Notes: generated by a model not told the origin, from the sequence alone. Counted from the stretch's first letter, positions 1 to 12,891 are shown. The stretch: DNA of 64,000 nt from Xiphophorus maculatus (GCF_002775205.1 NC_036456.1:5037463-5101462); one strand, 5' to 3'. Numbers and translations are program-made.

Positions 1-1836
1 GTAATCCCATTTGAGAACGTGAAAAATCTGGATACCAGAGGAACTGTGTGACGGGTCAAACTTAAAAACATATTAGCCAATTGCTACTATGTCAAGTAGA
101 AAAGATACCAGCAGTGATTAAGGGTGTCTGCCAATCAATCTACCAAGGATTGGAAGATAATTTCCAAACATCTTGACTCAATGGGTCTAGAGTAAGAGTG
201 GTTATTCATTGGAAGGACTCTGAACACCTCTGAGAAACACAGAACCTGGTAAAATGTGACAAAGTGCTGTCCTCTAGGAGGTAGGGATTACTTGAAGTCA
301 CTGATGGCAGATTTTTAAGTACCAACTTCTCAAATGACTGGTTCTTTCTTCTTTTGGTGTAAATTTGCAACCAAGGTAGACAAAACACCATCTCTAACTA
401 CACAACACGCCAAACACCGAGGCAGGTAGGTTACAGCAGCAGATGTCCGTACTTGGGGACCACTATTGTTAGCTAATCACCAAAAACTGTTTATCAAGAT
501 TTGAATATCAAGTAGAGAACAATGTCCTGTTCCAATAAGTCTTGATTCTACATTTGGAATGTGTTACAATCTAGTGTCGTTTTTCAACCATGACAGACCC
601 ACGATGCACAGAGCCACCAGAAACCTCGGGTAAGTCAAAGTATTTTTTAAATACTTTGACTTCATCTGCCGAGGTAATGGACTCTAGCTATTTTTATTTT
701 CAAGTTCTGGCATTTCAGTAGAGACTTAATAAAATAAAAATATCCAACATTAGATCAAAGGTGCGGTTATACAGGTGGACTAGTAGTGAAGGACCCTGGA
801 GGAGATGGAGAAGGAAAACATCACGGGTGTGCTAACAGATGACCATTGGATCGTCCACCAGGAACCACTGCGTGCCCATGTCAACATTGATACGGTACTT
901 TTTTTTTTTTTTGCTGGAGCGAGAGTCTTCAAAACCAAGCTAATGCTCTCAGGAAACAAATATGCTCCAAGAAATCTTGTGTCATTTTGTGCTGCCAAGC
1001 TACGGAGAAGCAGCTCTTTCCAGGCGTCTTCACAAGTACACGGTAAAAAGCTTGAGATACTTGACGCTGAGTTGGCACGCCTCATACGCTGACAGCTAAA
1101 ACTGAGTCTGTTGGTGCTGCAGAGTTTCTGCGTTACATCCTGACATCAATGCCAAGCTGCTCAAACGCTCCGCATGTTTGCTCACGCGAACATCCTAAAG
1201 GAGTCGTCTCACTTCACTCAAACGGAAGATTTACTCAACTCAGAGCATAATCCCAAAACATTGACCAAGTTGTATCCAAGATGAGACACCAACTATCTGG
1301 CAGAGTCACTTTTAGATCTTTTCCTCGTGCTGTTACAAGACATTTGATTTTCCTTTGAATTAAAAATTACGTTTTGCTTGTTTGCCGGTACAAGAATGTT
1401 TCCACTCAAAATTACTCAAGTAAAAAATGGTTTTACATAAAATAGACTTTTTTAATTCCAGGTTCAGTATACGCAGTAAGTCTTCAATAAAAGTTAAACC
1501 AGTCCAGTCCTCAACTAGTACCTTTTTTTTTTTTTAATTTGGCCCTCTGTGTATTGGAGTTTGACCACCTGATTTATAATATAAGACATTTCACTATAGT
1601 GACCAATGATTAAGTAGCGTTATCCCAGATATGTCTTGGATAACTTCTACCAACCTGGAATGTAATAGTTCCCTTTGTAAATCGAGATGACCGAGTCTCA
1701 ACCATGAACACTGAAAGCAGACACTGATCACATGAGGCTTGAGTCCACTCTGATTGGCTTGTCACAACCAGTCTTGTCTCTAGGAAGTAGAGCACATTAA
1801 GAGATTCTATCAGTGAAGCAAAACCATTTAAAGAAA
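1..1836. other. Non-coding 5' flank, no supportable gene
   Basis: I see no gene that can be defended here. A short open stretch near 805-1092 crosses a T11 run and has no recognisable domain. The last 340 bases (about 1498-1836) are paralogous to about 5690-6059 in front of the second NITR gene, so they are the promoter-proximal part of the duplicated unit. No clear TATA box was found. Confidence 0.5.
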
Positions 1837-4800
1837 ATGACTCCTCTTATGTTTATTGGCTATGTGACATGTCTGATCCTGGAAACTTTGGGTAAGTTGT
1901 GACTTTAAAAGTTTTATTTTATTGGCTCTTCAATGTTGCAGCCATAGCAGAAAGTTACGTGTGTGTGTTTCTTCTCCATTTTCAGTTCGTTTGGAAGCTC
2001 AGACTCCATCACCGTCTTTGCATTTTGAATCGGTCAGCGTCGGCTCAAATGTGACTTTAAAGTGTTTCTATAAAGAAACTGATGGAGTGATTTTCTACTG
2101 GTATAAACAAACTCCAGGGCAGAAACCACAGCTGATGTCAGAGTTTTATAGATATAAGAGAAATGGCTCACTTACGGGTGAATTTTGCAATGATCCACGA
2201 TTTGAGCTGGAAACTGGCAAAGACAAAAACCACTTGAGGATCTCCAGTGTGCAAATGTCAGACTCTGCTACTTACTACTGTGCAGGAGTTCATACATATC
2301 TGTATACATTTTTAGAGGGCATTACAGTCCATGTAAAAGAACCAAATCTGAACATTTGGACCTTGGTCGATCAGTCCAGATCTGAGATCAACCGGCCAGG
2401 AGGTTCTGTGACTCTGAAGTGTACGGTACAAAGTGGGACCTGTGATGGGCAACACAGAGTTTTCTGGTTCAGAAACTCTGAAGAACACCTTCCAGAGATC
2501 ATTTACACCAATGGAGCCAGTGATGACCAGTGTAAGAAGAAGCCAACCACACAGGCACACAGCTGTGTGTACAGCCTATCCATAGAGAGTCTGGACGCGT
2601 CCAATGCCGGGACCTACCACTGTGCCGTTGCCTCATGTGGACACATTCTGTTTGGAAAGGGGATGCAGCTGGACTATGAGAGTAACAATCTTTTTTCAAA
2701 GGCGGTCTTACATTTCAAGAAGTGGTGAGGATGTCCTCTGATTGTTACGTCTCACTGTCTCTCTTCAGAAAAGTCTGACTCCCCTGTCCTGCTGTACGTC
2801 TTGAGTGGAGCTTTAGCAGTCAGCATCATCATGGTGGTAATTCTGGCTCAAAAACTGCACAAGACCAAGTCCTGCAAAGGTAAAGTTTGGCTACAGATTA
2901 GTTTTGCAATTTAGAAATTATTAGAGTCAAGCAGTGAAAGATTATTGTGTCCCTTCTTTCTTTTTTTTCCCTCATTTTTAATCTGTTGATGTTTTTTTCT
3001 TTTCGAATTTCTAGTGTTTTTCTATTTTTTTACTTGATAGATACGTCCTATTGAAGTAACACGTCCACTTTTTTTTGTAAATGACATTTTATTACCAGGC
3101 TACTAGTTGACCATTTTGTCATCGGAGGATAAAACTAAGTTTTAAAAAAAATCCTCAACAATACTGTGGATTATATTCCTAAACGATTCTTTTTCTGTTG
3201 CTGTTATTTGTGCCGACAGACTCTCCAGACAGATCCTCCGCAGCCTCCGCTCTAAATGCAGATGTGAGCATTTTTATTTCCTCTTTATTTCTCCGTGAAA
3301 TGTTTTACAGTGTGTTCAGAATACCAGACGGCTGCAGAAAGAGGAGATCAAAAGCAATATTGATGTTCTTAGTATCACACAGTGTTGTCTAGAGCTGTAA
3401 TTCACCAGGTTGCATTTTTATATAATCTGTCCTTAAACTGTAGGTTCAAAATGCTATTTCATAGTCAGTTATAAAATAAGCCAAGATGAATAAACCGTTA
3501 ACAGTTTACTACAGAAGAGATAAATATAAAACTGGTGTGCTTTTGTTTTCATACTCATAACCAAAACTCCTTGAAGTGAAACAGGTTTAAAATCGAATTA
3601 AATTACATATCATAGCTGTAGGCTTAATGTAAGGTCAACCAAAATATGTGACAATATAATAATGGCAATTATACCTTTTTGGTAACACTTTATATTTTTG
3701 ATAACTTCTGGAATTGTAATGTTTTTTTCTGTTAATTTGGAAGCTTGTGAGTTACTGCAAACAAAAATATAATAATAAAAAAAGCTATATTTCATAAAAC
3801 CAAATAGAATGTATAATACACAAATGTGATGTTGTGCCTCAAAAGACGACTGATTACCAAAAGCTTCTGGCACAACTTCATCTACTTCTAAGGTACGTGG
3901 AGAGAGGTACGTTTGAAATACTGAAATACTGAGGGACCAAATGATTTTGTATTAACAGACTAACACATGGCAGCTTATGGCCTCTAAAAGAGGCATAACT
4001 AAAAGTACAAAGCAGGCAGTTGCTCCCTCTGTAGGCGCACACAGAACAGAGATACATCATCAGCTGTGACACACAGGCTGATCAGCAGAATCTGACAGAA
4101 ATGATAACAGCTGGAGGATGCTAAAACACCACTTTTCTTTACTTGAAACCATAAATGTATTTGAGCAGCATACAAGAGAATCATGACTCAATAATGCTGA
4201 GCCCCTTGTGGAATAATGAAATCCCCTTGTGGAAATCGCCTGCAGCTCAGGGTTAAGTTTCTAGCAACACTCCTTTGATTCCGCAGTTCAAGACACCCAC
4301 TGATATCGAGTTAAAACAGAAAACAAAATTTTAAACCTTTTAATCCGTGAAATACCTTCTTTAGAAAATAATTCAACATCAGGTCATTCAAAGAAAAGTT
4401 TGAATTTAGGATTTATGGTGCAGTAGACTGTTTCAGATAAGATATGGCTAGGATATTAACGCCCTTTTTTTAATGGAAATTATAATTTTATTTCAAAACA
4501 TATAGAGAACATAAAGGGGACTCCAACAATAGCTGGGATGTTTAAACCCCGCCTTTATTTATTAGAAGACATTGCAACTCAGACATAAAAACCGAGAGCA
4601 CTTTTGTTGAAAACATCATACGTATCTTGTTGAAATCGAGAATTTGGTCGGATAAATGATAGACTTGCTGCTGAATTACAAAAAGTCTTAAGACATCTCT
4701 GATTGTTAGATTCAGGCCTGTATGTGTTGGAAAAGAGAATATAAAAATAATGCCATATTTATGCAGTCACATATGTAACAATACCACAAGACAATACAGG

Positions 4801-4979
4801 GTTGTAGTTGGCATTAAAGCTACTTTGTTCACGACTTAACTCTGTTGTTTATTCAGGATTACGAGGATGCAGAAAATCTCCATTATGCTGCTTTAAGCAG
4901 TAATAAACTCAGCAGATCGAGAGGGAAGAGGGACGCCACCAGTGAAGTTGTGTACTCCAGTGTTGGGCCTCAGAACTGA
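1837..4979 (+). CDS. nitr: Novel immune-type receptor (NITR) gene 1, V+I domains, two ITIMs
   Basis: Inhibitory-type natural-killer-like receptor of teleosts, expected at the leukocyte surface. Proposed exons are 1837-1891, 1986-2681, 2769-2879, 3220-3263 and 4857-4979, with phases 1,1,1,0; they join to 343 codons with no internal stop. Exon 1 encodes a hydrophobic leader. Exon 2 encodes a V domain (Cys about 45, Trp 57 in FYWYK, Cys about 117 in DSATYYC) and an I domain with six cysteines ending in a J-like motif, FGKGMQL. The J-like motif after the V domain is degenerate (FLEGITVHV). Exon 3 holds one transmembrane helix without a charged residue. The tail has two canonical ITIMs, LHYAAL and VVYSSV, pointing to SHP-type phosphatase recruitment. 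V and I share one exon. The six-Cys I domain and the J motifs separate NITRs from TCR and antibody genes, and no recombination signals are visible. Exon ends are inferred, not transcript-proven. Confidence 0.93.
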
Positions 4980-5008
4980 AGTTGCTTCTTTGTGTGGTTA
5001 TGCTAATG

Positions 5009-5333
5009 CAGTGGTTCCCAAAGTGTGGGGCGCGCCCCCTAGGGGGTGCGCCGTGCCATTGCAGGGGGAGCACAAGAAGCGATATGGATGAAAAACCCCC
5101 AAAACAAAACAGTTACACAAAAGTGTTTCACTGTTAAGATGGTTTGTAGTTTGTTTTGTTGCAACCTGAAGTGTGAAATAAACTTCAGTGGAGTTTGAAA
5201 ACAAAATATGTGTTTAGGTTTATATTTGGTTGAACAATGTGTGTGCCCAGTTGATTTTTTATTTTATTTTATTTTTTGGGGGGGATTTTATTGTAATCCA
5301 TAGGGGGGCCCAGAAAATCTTTGGGAACCACTG
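5009..5333. mobile_element. hAT-type miniature inverted-repeat element, copy 1
   Basis: Terminal inverted repeats CAGTGGTTCCCAAAG and CTTTGGGAACCACTG bound a 325-bp non-coding segment. The flanks TGCTAATG (5001-5008) and CGCTAACG (5334-5341) look like a slightly decayed 8-bp target duplication, as expected for hAT. It lies 30 bp after the stop codon of NITR gene 1, so it is probably in the 3' UTR. The same insertion is present behind gene 2, so it predates the gene duplication. Confidence 0.85.
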
Positions 5334-5512
5334 CGCTAACGTCTCCGGTAGAAAGTCTTTGCTAAGCTTTTGACCAAAACATAAAAATTCCTTTTCATTT
5401 AGCTGTAATTAAGCTAAACCTGTTAGATATGACCAAAGTAAGTCCATCTCCTCTGTCACTATTCTTGTACAAACCTTTGAACTCGTGTCTTTGTTAACAT
5501 CAAGAAATCTTA

Positions 5513-5518
5513 AATAAA
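5513..5518 (+). terminator. Candidate polyadenylation signal of NITR gene 1
   Basis: AATAAA about 530 bp after the stop codon, conserved at the equivalent place behind gene 2. A second AATAAA lies earlier, inside the miniature element at about 5175, and could be used instead. Confidence 0.45.
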
Positions 5519-6059
5519 GATCAAAAACTATCTGCGAGTTTCTTATGTTTTACATCTTTACTGATATGATCACAACTTTCTAAACTAAATCTGTATCACA
5601 GATTTAGTCTGCTGTACAGACTAAATCTGTATTCAGTCTATAAATACAGACTAAATAAGGTAATTTCAATTTCAATAGACATTGAACCAGTCCAGGCCTT
5701 GACTAGCAACCTTTTGTTTATTTTGGCCCCTTTGATGCTCCTTATTTACAATATAGGAGATTCGACTATTCCATACCCTTATCCCACATATTTGAAGACG
5801 TTGTGGGTTTTACATAACTTCTGAGAACATGGAATGTCAAATTTCCCCTCCGAAAAGTGATATAACTGATTCTCACAGAGATCATTTTCTGAACTTGTTC
5901 TTTCCCCCTTTCCATTTCCTTTAACCATTAACACTGAAAGCAGACACTGATCACATGAGGCTTGAGTCCACTCTGATTGGCTTGTCACAACCAGTCTTGT
6001 CTCTAGAAAGTAGAGCACAGTAAGAGATTCTATCAGTGAAGCAAAACCATTTAAAGAAA

Positions 6060-7761
6060 ATGATTCCTCTTGTGTTTATTGGCTATGTGACATGTCTGAT
6101 CCTGGGTAAGTTGTGACTTTTAGCATTTTTTTATTTTCTCTTCAATGTTGCAGCCATAGCAGAAAGTTACGTGTCTGTGTTTCTTCTCCATTTTCAGTTC
6201 GTTTGGAAGCTCAGACTCCATCACCGTCTTTGCATTTTGAATCGGTCAGCGTCGGCTCAAATGTGACTTTAAAGTGTTTCTTTAAAGAAACTGATGGAGT
6301 GATTTTCTACTGGTATAAACAAACTCCAGGGCAGAAACCACAGCTGATGTCAGAGTTTTATAGATATAAGAGAAATGGCTCACTTACGGGTGAATTTTGC
6401 AATGATTCACGATTTGAGCTGGAAACTGGCAAAGACAAAAACCACTTGAGGATCTCCAATGTGCAAATGTCAGACTCTGCTGCTTACTACTGTGCAGGAG
6501 TTCATACATATCTGTATACATTTCTAGAGGGCATTACAGTCCATGTAAAAGAACCAAATCTGAACATTTGGACCTTGGTCGATCAGTCCAGATCTGAGAT
6601 CAACCGGCCAGGAGGTTCTGTGACTCTGAAGTGTACGGTACAAAGCGGGACCTGTGATGGGCAACACAGAGTTTTCTGGTTCAGAAACTCTGAAGAACAC
6701 CTTCCAGAGATCATTTACACCAATGGAGCCAGCGATGACCAGTGTAAGAAGAAGCCAACCACACAGGCACACAGCTGTGTGTACAGCCTATCCATAGAGA
6801 GTCTGAACGCGTCCAATGCCGGGACCTACCACTGTGCCGTTGCCTCATGTGGACACATTCTGTTTGGAAAAGGGATGCAGCTGGACTATGAGAGTAACAA
6901 TCTTTTTTCAAAAATGGTCTTACATTTCAAGAAGTGGTGAGGATGTCCTCTGATTGTAACGTCTCACTGTCTCTCTTCAGAAAAGTCTGACTCCCCTGTC
7001 CTGCTGTACGTCTTGAGTGGAGCTTTAGCATTCAGCATCATCATGGTGATAATTCTGGCTACAAATGCAGATGTGAGCATGATTCTTTTTTGTCTTATTA
7101 TTTCTCAGTGACATATTTTTCAGTGTTCAGAATACGAGAAGGCTGCAGAAAGAGCACAAAAAATAAATTCAACATCAGGCCACTCAAAGAAAAGCTTGAG
7201 TACAGCCAGTAGTGTCTCAACAAGGACTGGTGTAGTAGACTGTTTCAGATAAGATATGGCTGTGCTGAATAACTTGTGATGACTCCAACAACACTCGTGG
7301 TATTTAAGCCGCACCTTTATTTATCAGAAGACATTGCAAATCAGATATAAAAACCAAGAGCACTTTTCTTAAAAACTTATCATTTGTACCTTGTTCAAAT
7401 TAAGAAGTTGGTCTGGTAAAGGATAGACTTGCTGATGAATTACACAACATAACAAAAAGATCAGATTGGTAGTTTTAGGCCTGTATTTGTCAGTCCAACA
7501 TAAAGCAGGTTTAATAGAGAATATAAAAATAATGCCATATTTATGCAGTCACATATGTAACAATACCACAAGACAATACAGGGTTGTAGTTGGCATTAAA
7601 GCTACTTTGTTCACGACTTAACTCTGTTGTTTATTCAGGATTACGAGGATGCAGAAAATCTCCATTATGCTGCTTTAAGCAGTAATAAACTCAGCAGATC
7701 GAGAGGGAAGAGGGACGCCACCAGTGAAGTTGTGTACTCCAGTGTTGGGCCTCAGAACTGA
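6060..7761 (+). CDS. nitr: Novel immune-type receptor (NITR) gene 2, with fused transmembrane/linker exon
   Basis: Close paralogue of gene 1. Proposed exons are 6060-6105, 6198-6893, 6981-7072 and 7639-7761 (319 codons, no stop). The leader is three codons shorter than in gene 1 because the donor lies right after CTG G. Exon 2 again encodes V plus a six-Cys I domain with FGKGMQL. Exon 3 equals the start of gene 1 exon 3 joined to the end of gene 1 exon 4: after ...VIILA the sequence runs straight into TNAD and the donor GTGAGC. Intron 3 and about 20 codons of basic juxtamembrane sequence are therefore gone, in frame. The tail keeps LHYAAL and VVYSSV, so an inhibitory role is still expected. 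An open frame beginning at 6113 starts inside intron 1 and is not the true start. Confidence 0.92.
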
Positions 7762-7790
7762 AGTTGCTTCTTTGTGTTGTTATGCTAACG

Positions 7791-8108
7791 CAGTGGTTCC
7801 CAAAGTGTGGGACGCGCCCCCTAGGGGGTGCGCCGTGCCATTGCAGGGGGAGCACAAGAAGCGATATGGATAAATGAAAATAAAAAAACAGTTACACAAA
7901 AGTGTTTCACTGTTAAGATGGTTTGTAGTTTGTTTTGTTGCAATCTGAAGTGTGAAATAAATTTCAGTGGAGTTTGAAAACAAAATATGTGTATAGGTTT
8001 ATGTCTGGCTGAACAATGTGTGTGCCCAGTTGATTTTTTATTTTTTATTTTTTGGGGGGATTTTATTGTAATCCACAGGGGGGCCCAGAAAATCTTTGGG
8101 AACCACTG
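7791..8108. mobile_element. hAT-type miniature inverted-repeat element, copy 2
   Basis: Same terminal repeats and position as the copy behind gene 1. The flanks TGCTAACG (7783-7790) and CGCTAACG (8109-8116) agree at seven of eight bases. It was copied along with the gene and is not an independent insertion. Confidence 0.85.
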
Positions 8109-8284
8109 CGCTAACGTCTCCAGTAGAAAGTCTTTGCTAAGCTTTTGACCAAAACATAAATAGTCCTTTTCATTTAGCTGTAATTAAGCTAAACCTGTTA
8201 GATATGACCAAAGTAAGTCCATCTCTGTCACTATTCTTGTACAAACCTTTGAACTCGTGTCTTTGTTAACATCAAGAAATCTTA

Positions 8285-8290
8285 AATAAA
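8285..8290 (+). terminator. Candidate polyadenylation signal of NITR gene 2
   Basis: AATAAA in the same context as the gene 1 signal (TCTTAAATAAAGATC). Confidence 0.45.
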
Positions 8291-8430
8291 GATCAAAAAC
8301 TATCTGCTAGTTTCTTTTATTTTACATCTTTACTGATATGATCACAACTTTCTAGACTAAACCTGTGTCCCTGATTTAGTCTGCTGTACAGACTAAATCT
8401 GTATTCAGTCTATAAATAAAGACTAAATAC

Positions 8431-9423
8431 AGACTACAAGACTCTGCCTCACAGAAGCAAAGGCTTTTATTCTGTACACACTACAGAGCAATGCAACCAG
8501 AACAACCCAGTGGACTGACAGTGAAGCAGATCCAGAACCGTCTTTTTCACACCAACAGCGAAACTTGCGATGAATAAAATATCCACACATCAGGAAGTAC
8601 ATAGTTTGTACTGTATATGTCTCAAATTAGACAATATGGATTACAATAGCAAATGTCAAGTTACAAAAATAAATGTTCTCCAGTGTTGAGACGTGGAACT
8701 GATCAGTTGTCAAGAGTCAGATGATGACATATACTGTAGCTGCTGACATGAGCACAAATCTGTGCCACTGATTTGTGCTTTGTCACTCTAAACACTGCAG
8801 CTTTGCTCTCAGTGTTTTAGAGGAACACTGACTTTAGAGGGCTAGAGGCATTTCCCCCCATAGTTTCTTCACGGCGCCAGAACTCTTCAATCAAGCTCTG
8901 ATTTACTCAGCAAGACCTTTTGTGCCAATAAAATCATTTGTGATTTTGATCATCTTGACTCCACATGTTTCAAAGTACTAGTGAATCTTGGCTTCAGAGA
9001 GCAGAGAAAATAAAGCTGGAAATGAGCCAACATAAGACTGAACACCAGGAAGCAGAAGTTATCTTGCATTACTAAAAGAAAGAGTTGTTTTGGGGAAAAA
9101 AGTGTTATATGAATGGAATAATGAAAAATAATAAATTACAGAAAAAAATCAATGAAAAGATGCAGTGATGTCAGTTTAGGGTGAATTTGTATGTTTACAA
9201 AAACATACAAAATGAATTGAAATATTTTATGCTATCTATAGCTTAACGTTCTACATCTTTAAAGAAACAGGCAGAAATGATCCATCAGTCTCCTCCTCAT
9301 CTATCTTTTTTCACTCTGGCCTATAGGTGGTAGCGAACATGACAAAACCTGTCAGATTTAGTGTCTATCAAAAAGGAACAAAGGCGTAGAGTTTTCCTCA
9401 TTCAGCTTGGCTCGTTGATCAAG
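8431..9423. other. Intergenic spacer between the two NITR subfamilies
   Basis: AT-rich sequence without an open frame of note. The last roughly 170 bases are related to the sequence just upstream of genes 4 and 5 (for example the motif ATTCAGCT.GGCTCGTTGATCAAGATGAG across the start codon), so the subfamily promoter lies there. Nothing else recognised. Confidence 0.5.
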
Positions 9424-10821
9424 ATGAGTCTTGGACAGCGTGCCGTCAGTCTTACATTTTTGTTGTTATTAAAACTTGGTAAGTTTTTTTCTTCCATTAT
9501 CATGTGAGACTTTCAGAGTAGTTCAATATGTTTTTAAATGTTTGATTTCAGAGATACTGATCCGTCTCTCCTTACCTCAGATCAGACTATTCTCCAGGTT
9601 TCCTCGTCTCTTCAACAAGACAGTCGGTTCATTTCAGTAAAAACTGGAGAAAGTGTAACTCTGCAATGTTTTCGTGACCCTGATACACCTGCGAGGGCTT
9701 ACTGGTACAAACTAACGTTGCGTCAAAAACCACAACTCATTTCTACTGTCTTCAAGTACGACCCAAATGGAACGTTTCATAGAGAGTTCAAAGATAATCC
9801 CCGCTTCACCCTAGACACTAAAGGAAATTTAAATAACCTGAAGATTACAAATCTGCAGCCCTCAGACTCAGCAACGTATTACTGCGTCACCGGGCATTCA
9901 TTCAAGACTGAGTTCGATGGAGGCACCGTCATTCACGTCGAAGGATCAGGATTAAACATCCAGGCTTTGGTCCAACAGTCAGAAACTGAGATTTTCCAGC
10001 CAGGACACTCTGTGACTCTTAACTGTACAATACAAACTGGGAGCTGTGGTGGAGAACACAGAGTTTACTGGTTCAGAAGCTCTGAGGAACATTATCCAGG
10101 ACTAATTTACACTCATGAAGGGAGCAATGATCAGTGTGAGAGGAAGCCTGGGGAACAAACTAATAAATGTGTGTTCAGTCTGCCACTGAAGAACCTTACT
10201 GTGTCTCATGTCGGGTCTTACTACTGTGCTGTTGCCTCATGTGGACAAATACTGTTTGGAAACGGGACGAACCTGAATGTGAAGAGTGAGTAACAACTTC
10301 TACTTTGTTTCCCCCTCAAATACAGTTCTCTCTTTCAGACACTAATGTCTGTATTCTTTCTGTCTCTCTGCAGCTAAGACAGACTCTGTGTATCTCCTGA
10401 CAGGAGCTTTGGTATTCACCACATTTCTAAGTGTTTCACAGGCCGTGTTGTTGTTCATTCTCTACAAGAGAAACCACTCAGGAGACCCAGGTACTTCAAC
10501 TACATATTAATACCTACAAACTCAAGACGGCATCAATAAGGGATATGTCATTCTTTTCCAGACTCTCAGTCCAGAAGGTCTTCTCCTTCAACAACCACTG
10601 TAGAAGTATTATGTTTTTTATAACATTTATGTCATTAGTACTTAGTTCTTATTCATTGACAATTATTTTAAAATGACTTTTTTTTCCTTTCTCGTTTGCA
10701 GGGTGAAAACCTTCATTACGCCGCTTTTAAAATCAGATTATCAGACCAGAAGAGCAGCAGATCAGCAAGGCAGAGAAATGAAAAGACTAACTGCATCTAC
10801 TCCTCTGTTGTTGAGCTCTAA
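9424..10821 (+). CDS. nitr: Novel immune-type receptor (NITR) gene 3, ITIM-like tail
   Basis: Proposed exons are 9424-9478, 9554-10285, 10374-10490, 10562-10605 and 10702-10821 (356 codons). Exon 2 must begin after the second AG of TTTCAGAG; only that acceptor keeps frame with the phase-1 leader. It encodes a V domain (first Cys near residue 57, AYWYK, DSATYYC, degenerate J-like FDGGTVIHV) and an I domain with six Cys and the J-like motif FGNGTNLNV. Exon 3 carries the transmembrane helix followed by YKRN. The tail has LHYAAF and CIYSSV. Neither fits the strict ITIM rule (Phe at +3 in one, Cys at -2 in the other), so phosphatase binding may be weak. No charged transmembrane residue suggests an activating partner. 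Member of a second NITR subfamily with genes 4 and 5. Confidence 0.92.
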
Positions 10822-12891
10822 AATTGATTTAAGAAACCCTACCTTGTAAATTAGACTGAACCAATCTTTAATTTCTTTTATATATCCAAGTTCTTATTTC
10901 TGCTAACTTGTTTTCGAGCTTTGATGACGAACTGCCTGCTGAGTCGCCGTCACGCGCTTAGAGTTTTAAGAGTTTTCTGATTGTGAATTTTCATCCAAAA
11001 ATTAAACTTACCACAAAAAAACAAAGCATGTCATGTCATGATGTCGTCTACAGGTACAATCTCACCCACACATGTTACCACAGACCCAGTTCTGTGACCT
11101 ACATCGCTGTTTGCCTGATGCCAGCATCCATCTTATGAATCAAAATGCTCCCTAACGGACCTCACCAGAACACTCACTTTTAAATATAATTTTAATAAGA
11201 CAACATAAGGTTCTAGAAAGCAAAAATGAGGTAATTTAAGATGTAATTTAACTACGTCTTTCAGGACTCGGTTTATTGGGGGGGGGGAGGGCAGTTGCTC
11301 AGATGGAAAAAAATGTCACCTTTTGTGTTTTCTGTAACCAGCAGCAGCTCTGGTAGAGTGAGATTTGTTTTACAATAACAGCTTAAAAAATGACATTTAC
11401 TTGTTTCAAATCAATACCCGTATGTAATCTGCCGCAGATATTTCATAATGGTCACCACTATATGAATTGGTTTCTCCAACAACCAAATTCAACAAAGCGC
11501 CTCAAAGCCACACCAGAGTCTGTAAATATAAACAACCTGCTCAAATCCACAAAATCTACCAACAAATATGAAAAAAAAAAAAAAGTTCAAAGAGACTTGA
11601 CTTCGATTGTCTTTTGCTCAAAGACTAAAGTGACCATTATTATTCTCTTTCTCGTGCTTTTGAAGGTTCTGATGATCTCACTATGCCTGATTCTTAGGTC
11701 AAAGTTGTTCTTCTAAACATACATATATTTATTAGCTACTTGATCATTTTCAACATTTTCTATGATCTCTCCAGAGAAGCTGTAAGTCACATTAAATGAG
11801 TTATCTTCACAAAACCTGATTAACCAGGGGCTATTCTGCATCTTAAACTTAACAATATCCAAACAAGAGAGACAAAATCTTTACAGAACAATGTACTTGT
11901 TGAGTGCAACACAAATGTGTAGGCGCTCGCCAAAATGAATAAAATGTGCTCAAAAAACGTCTGCAATTACTTCTATTGCTAGATGTCACCCTGTATCCTA
12001 CAGTGTTCATGTTATCAGTCCTCCAATAGGTTCAAACTGAGACCGACAGCGCAGTGTATGTCCATAAGAAGAACCAATCACATCCGTTTCTGTCTGACTC
12101 TCTACGGATTGGTTTCTATCACCATCATATCAGCTTTTCAAAATAAATCTTTTGAAACCTTGTCTTTGCCTTGGCAGCGTTCTGACTTCTAACTCTTGTA
12201 GATTCAATCCAGTAAAGATTCAATCAGTCCCTCTGATCTGGGACGGAAACTTTTGCTTTGTTTATGCCCCAGAAACCTTTGTTTCTGTAAACTGTGAAGG
12301 CCTTCTCAAGCCACAGATATAACCCACCTTTGGTTTAGTCTCCAGTCCAGTGCAACCAAACTACAGCTAGAGCTTTCATCAGTGTCTGAAGCTAACAACC
12401 TTGGTAACCTTGTAGGAAATGTTCTACTTTTGCTGGTGGAAATTTGTAGAAAATGTCTGACAGGTTATATTTGGAGGTTAATATAGTAGTAGAACGCAAT
12501 AGTAATTATGTCTGTAAACTTAAAACATTTCTTGCTACTAAATGTTGCAGGTGGAGGTGATAATGGTGAACAACTTGATCCAAAATTTATGGGTGATGCC
12601 TTGTACAGTTGACATATTCTCAAGCTCCAGTGAAAAGTCTGACTGTAGCAAGTGCTACCATCATCGAATCTAACATGTGAAATAATAAAACCTGTCAGTC
12701 TGATCCTATCCTCTTCCTCACAGTTTATAGAAAGAAATCAAAGCACATTAGATCCCAAATGATGTAAAAGTGGAATGCCACTGGACACAATTTTTGAAAA
12801 TATTATCACTTTTATACTTTTACAAAGCGTAATTCTTGACAACTTCTAAATGTCCCCTGCTTGGTTAAAATTATTCACAGGCGTGATTTTT
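10822..12891. other. Intergenic spacer of the NITR gene 3-5 tandem unit
   Basis: Contains 3' flank of gene 3 and a stretch (about 11983-12350) that recurs nearly unchanged at about 17645-17985. This shows that gene plus spacer was duplicated as one unit. Open frames near 11390-11716 and 11983-12192 have no domain and are interrupted in the paralogous spacer, so I do not call them genes. Confidence 0.55.

Larger units (their letters stand above)
5690..8430 (+). repeat. Tandem segmental duplicate of the NITR gene 1 unit
   Basis: This block repeats about 1498-5660: promoter-proximal sequence, all exons, the hAT miniature element and the 3' flank. The duplicate is shorter because most of introns 3 and 4 is missing. 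Within exon 2 the two copies differ at only a handful of bases, so the duplication is recent or has been homogenised. Confidence 0.85.

Noticed and set aside
805-1092. 95-residue open frame at the window start
   Set aside because: It crosses a T11 run, shows no domain, has an equally long frame on the other strand, and lacks splice or promoter context.
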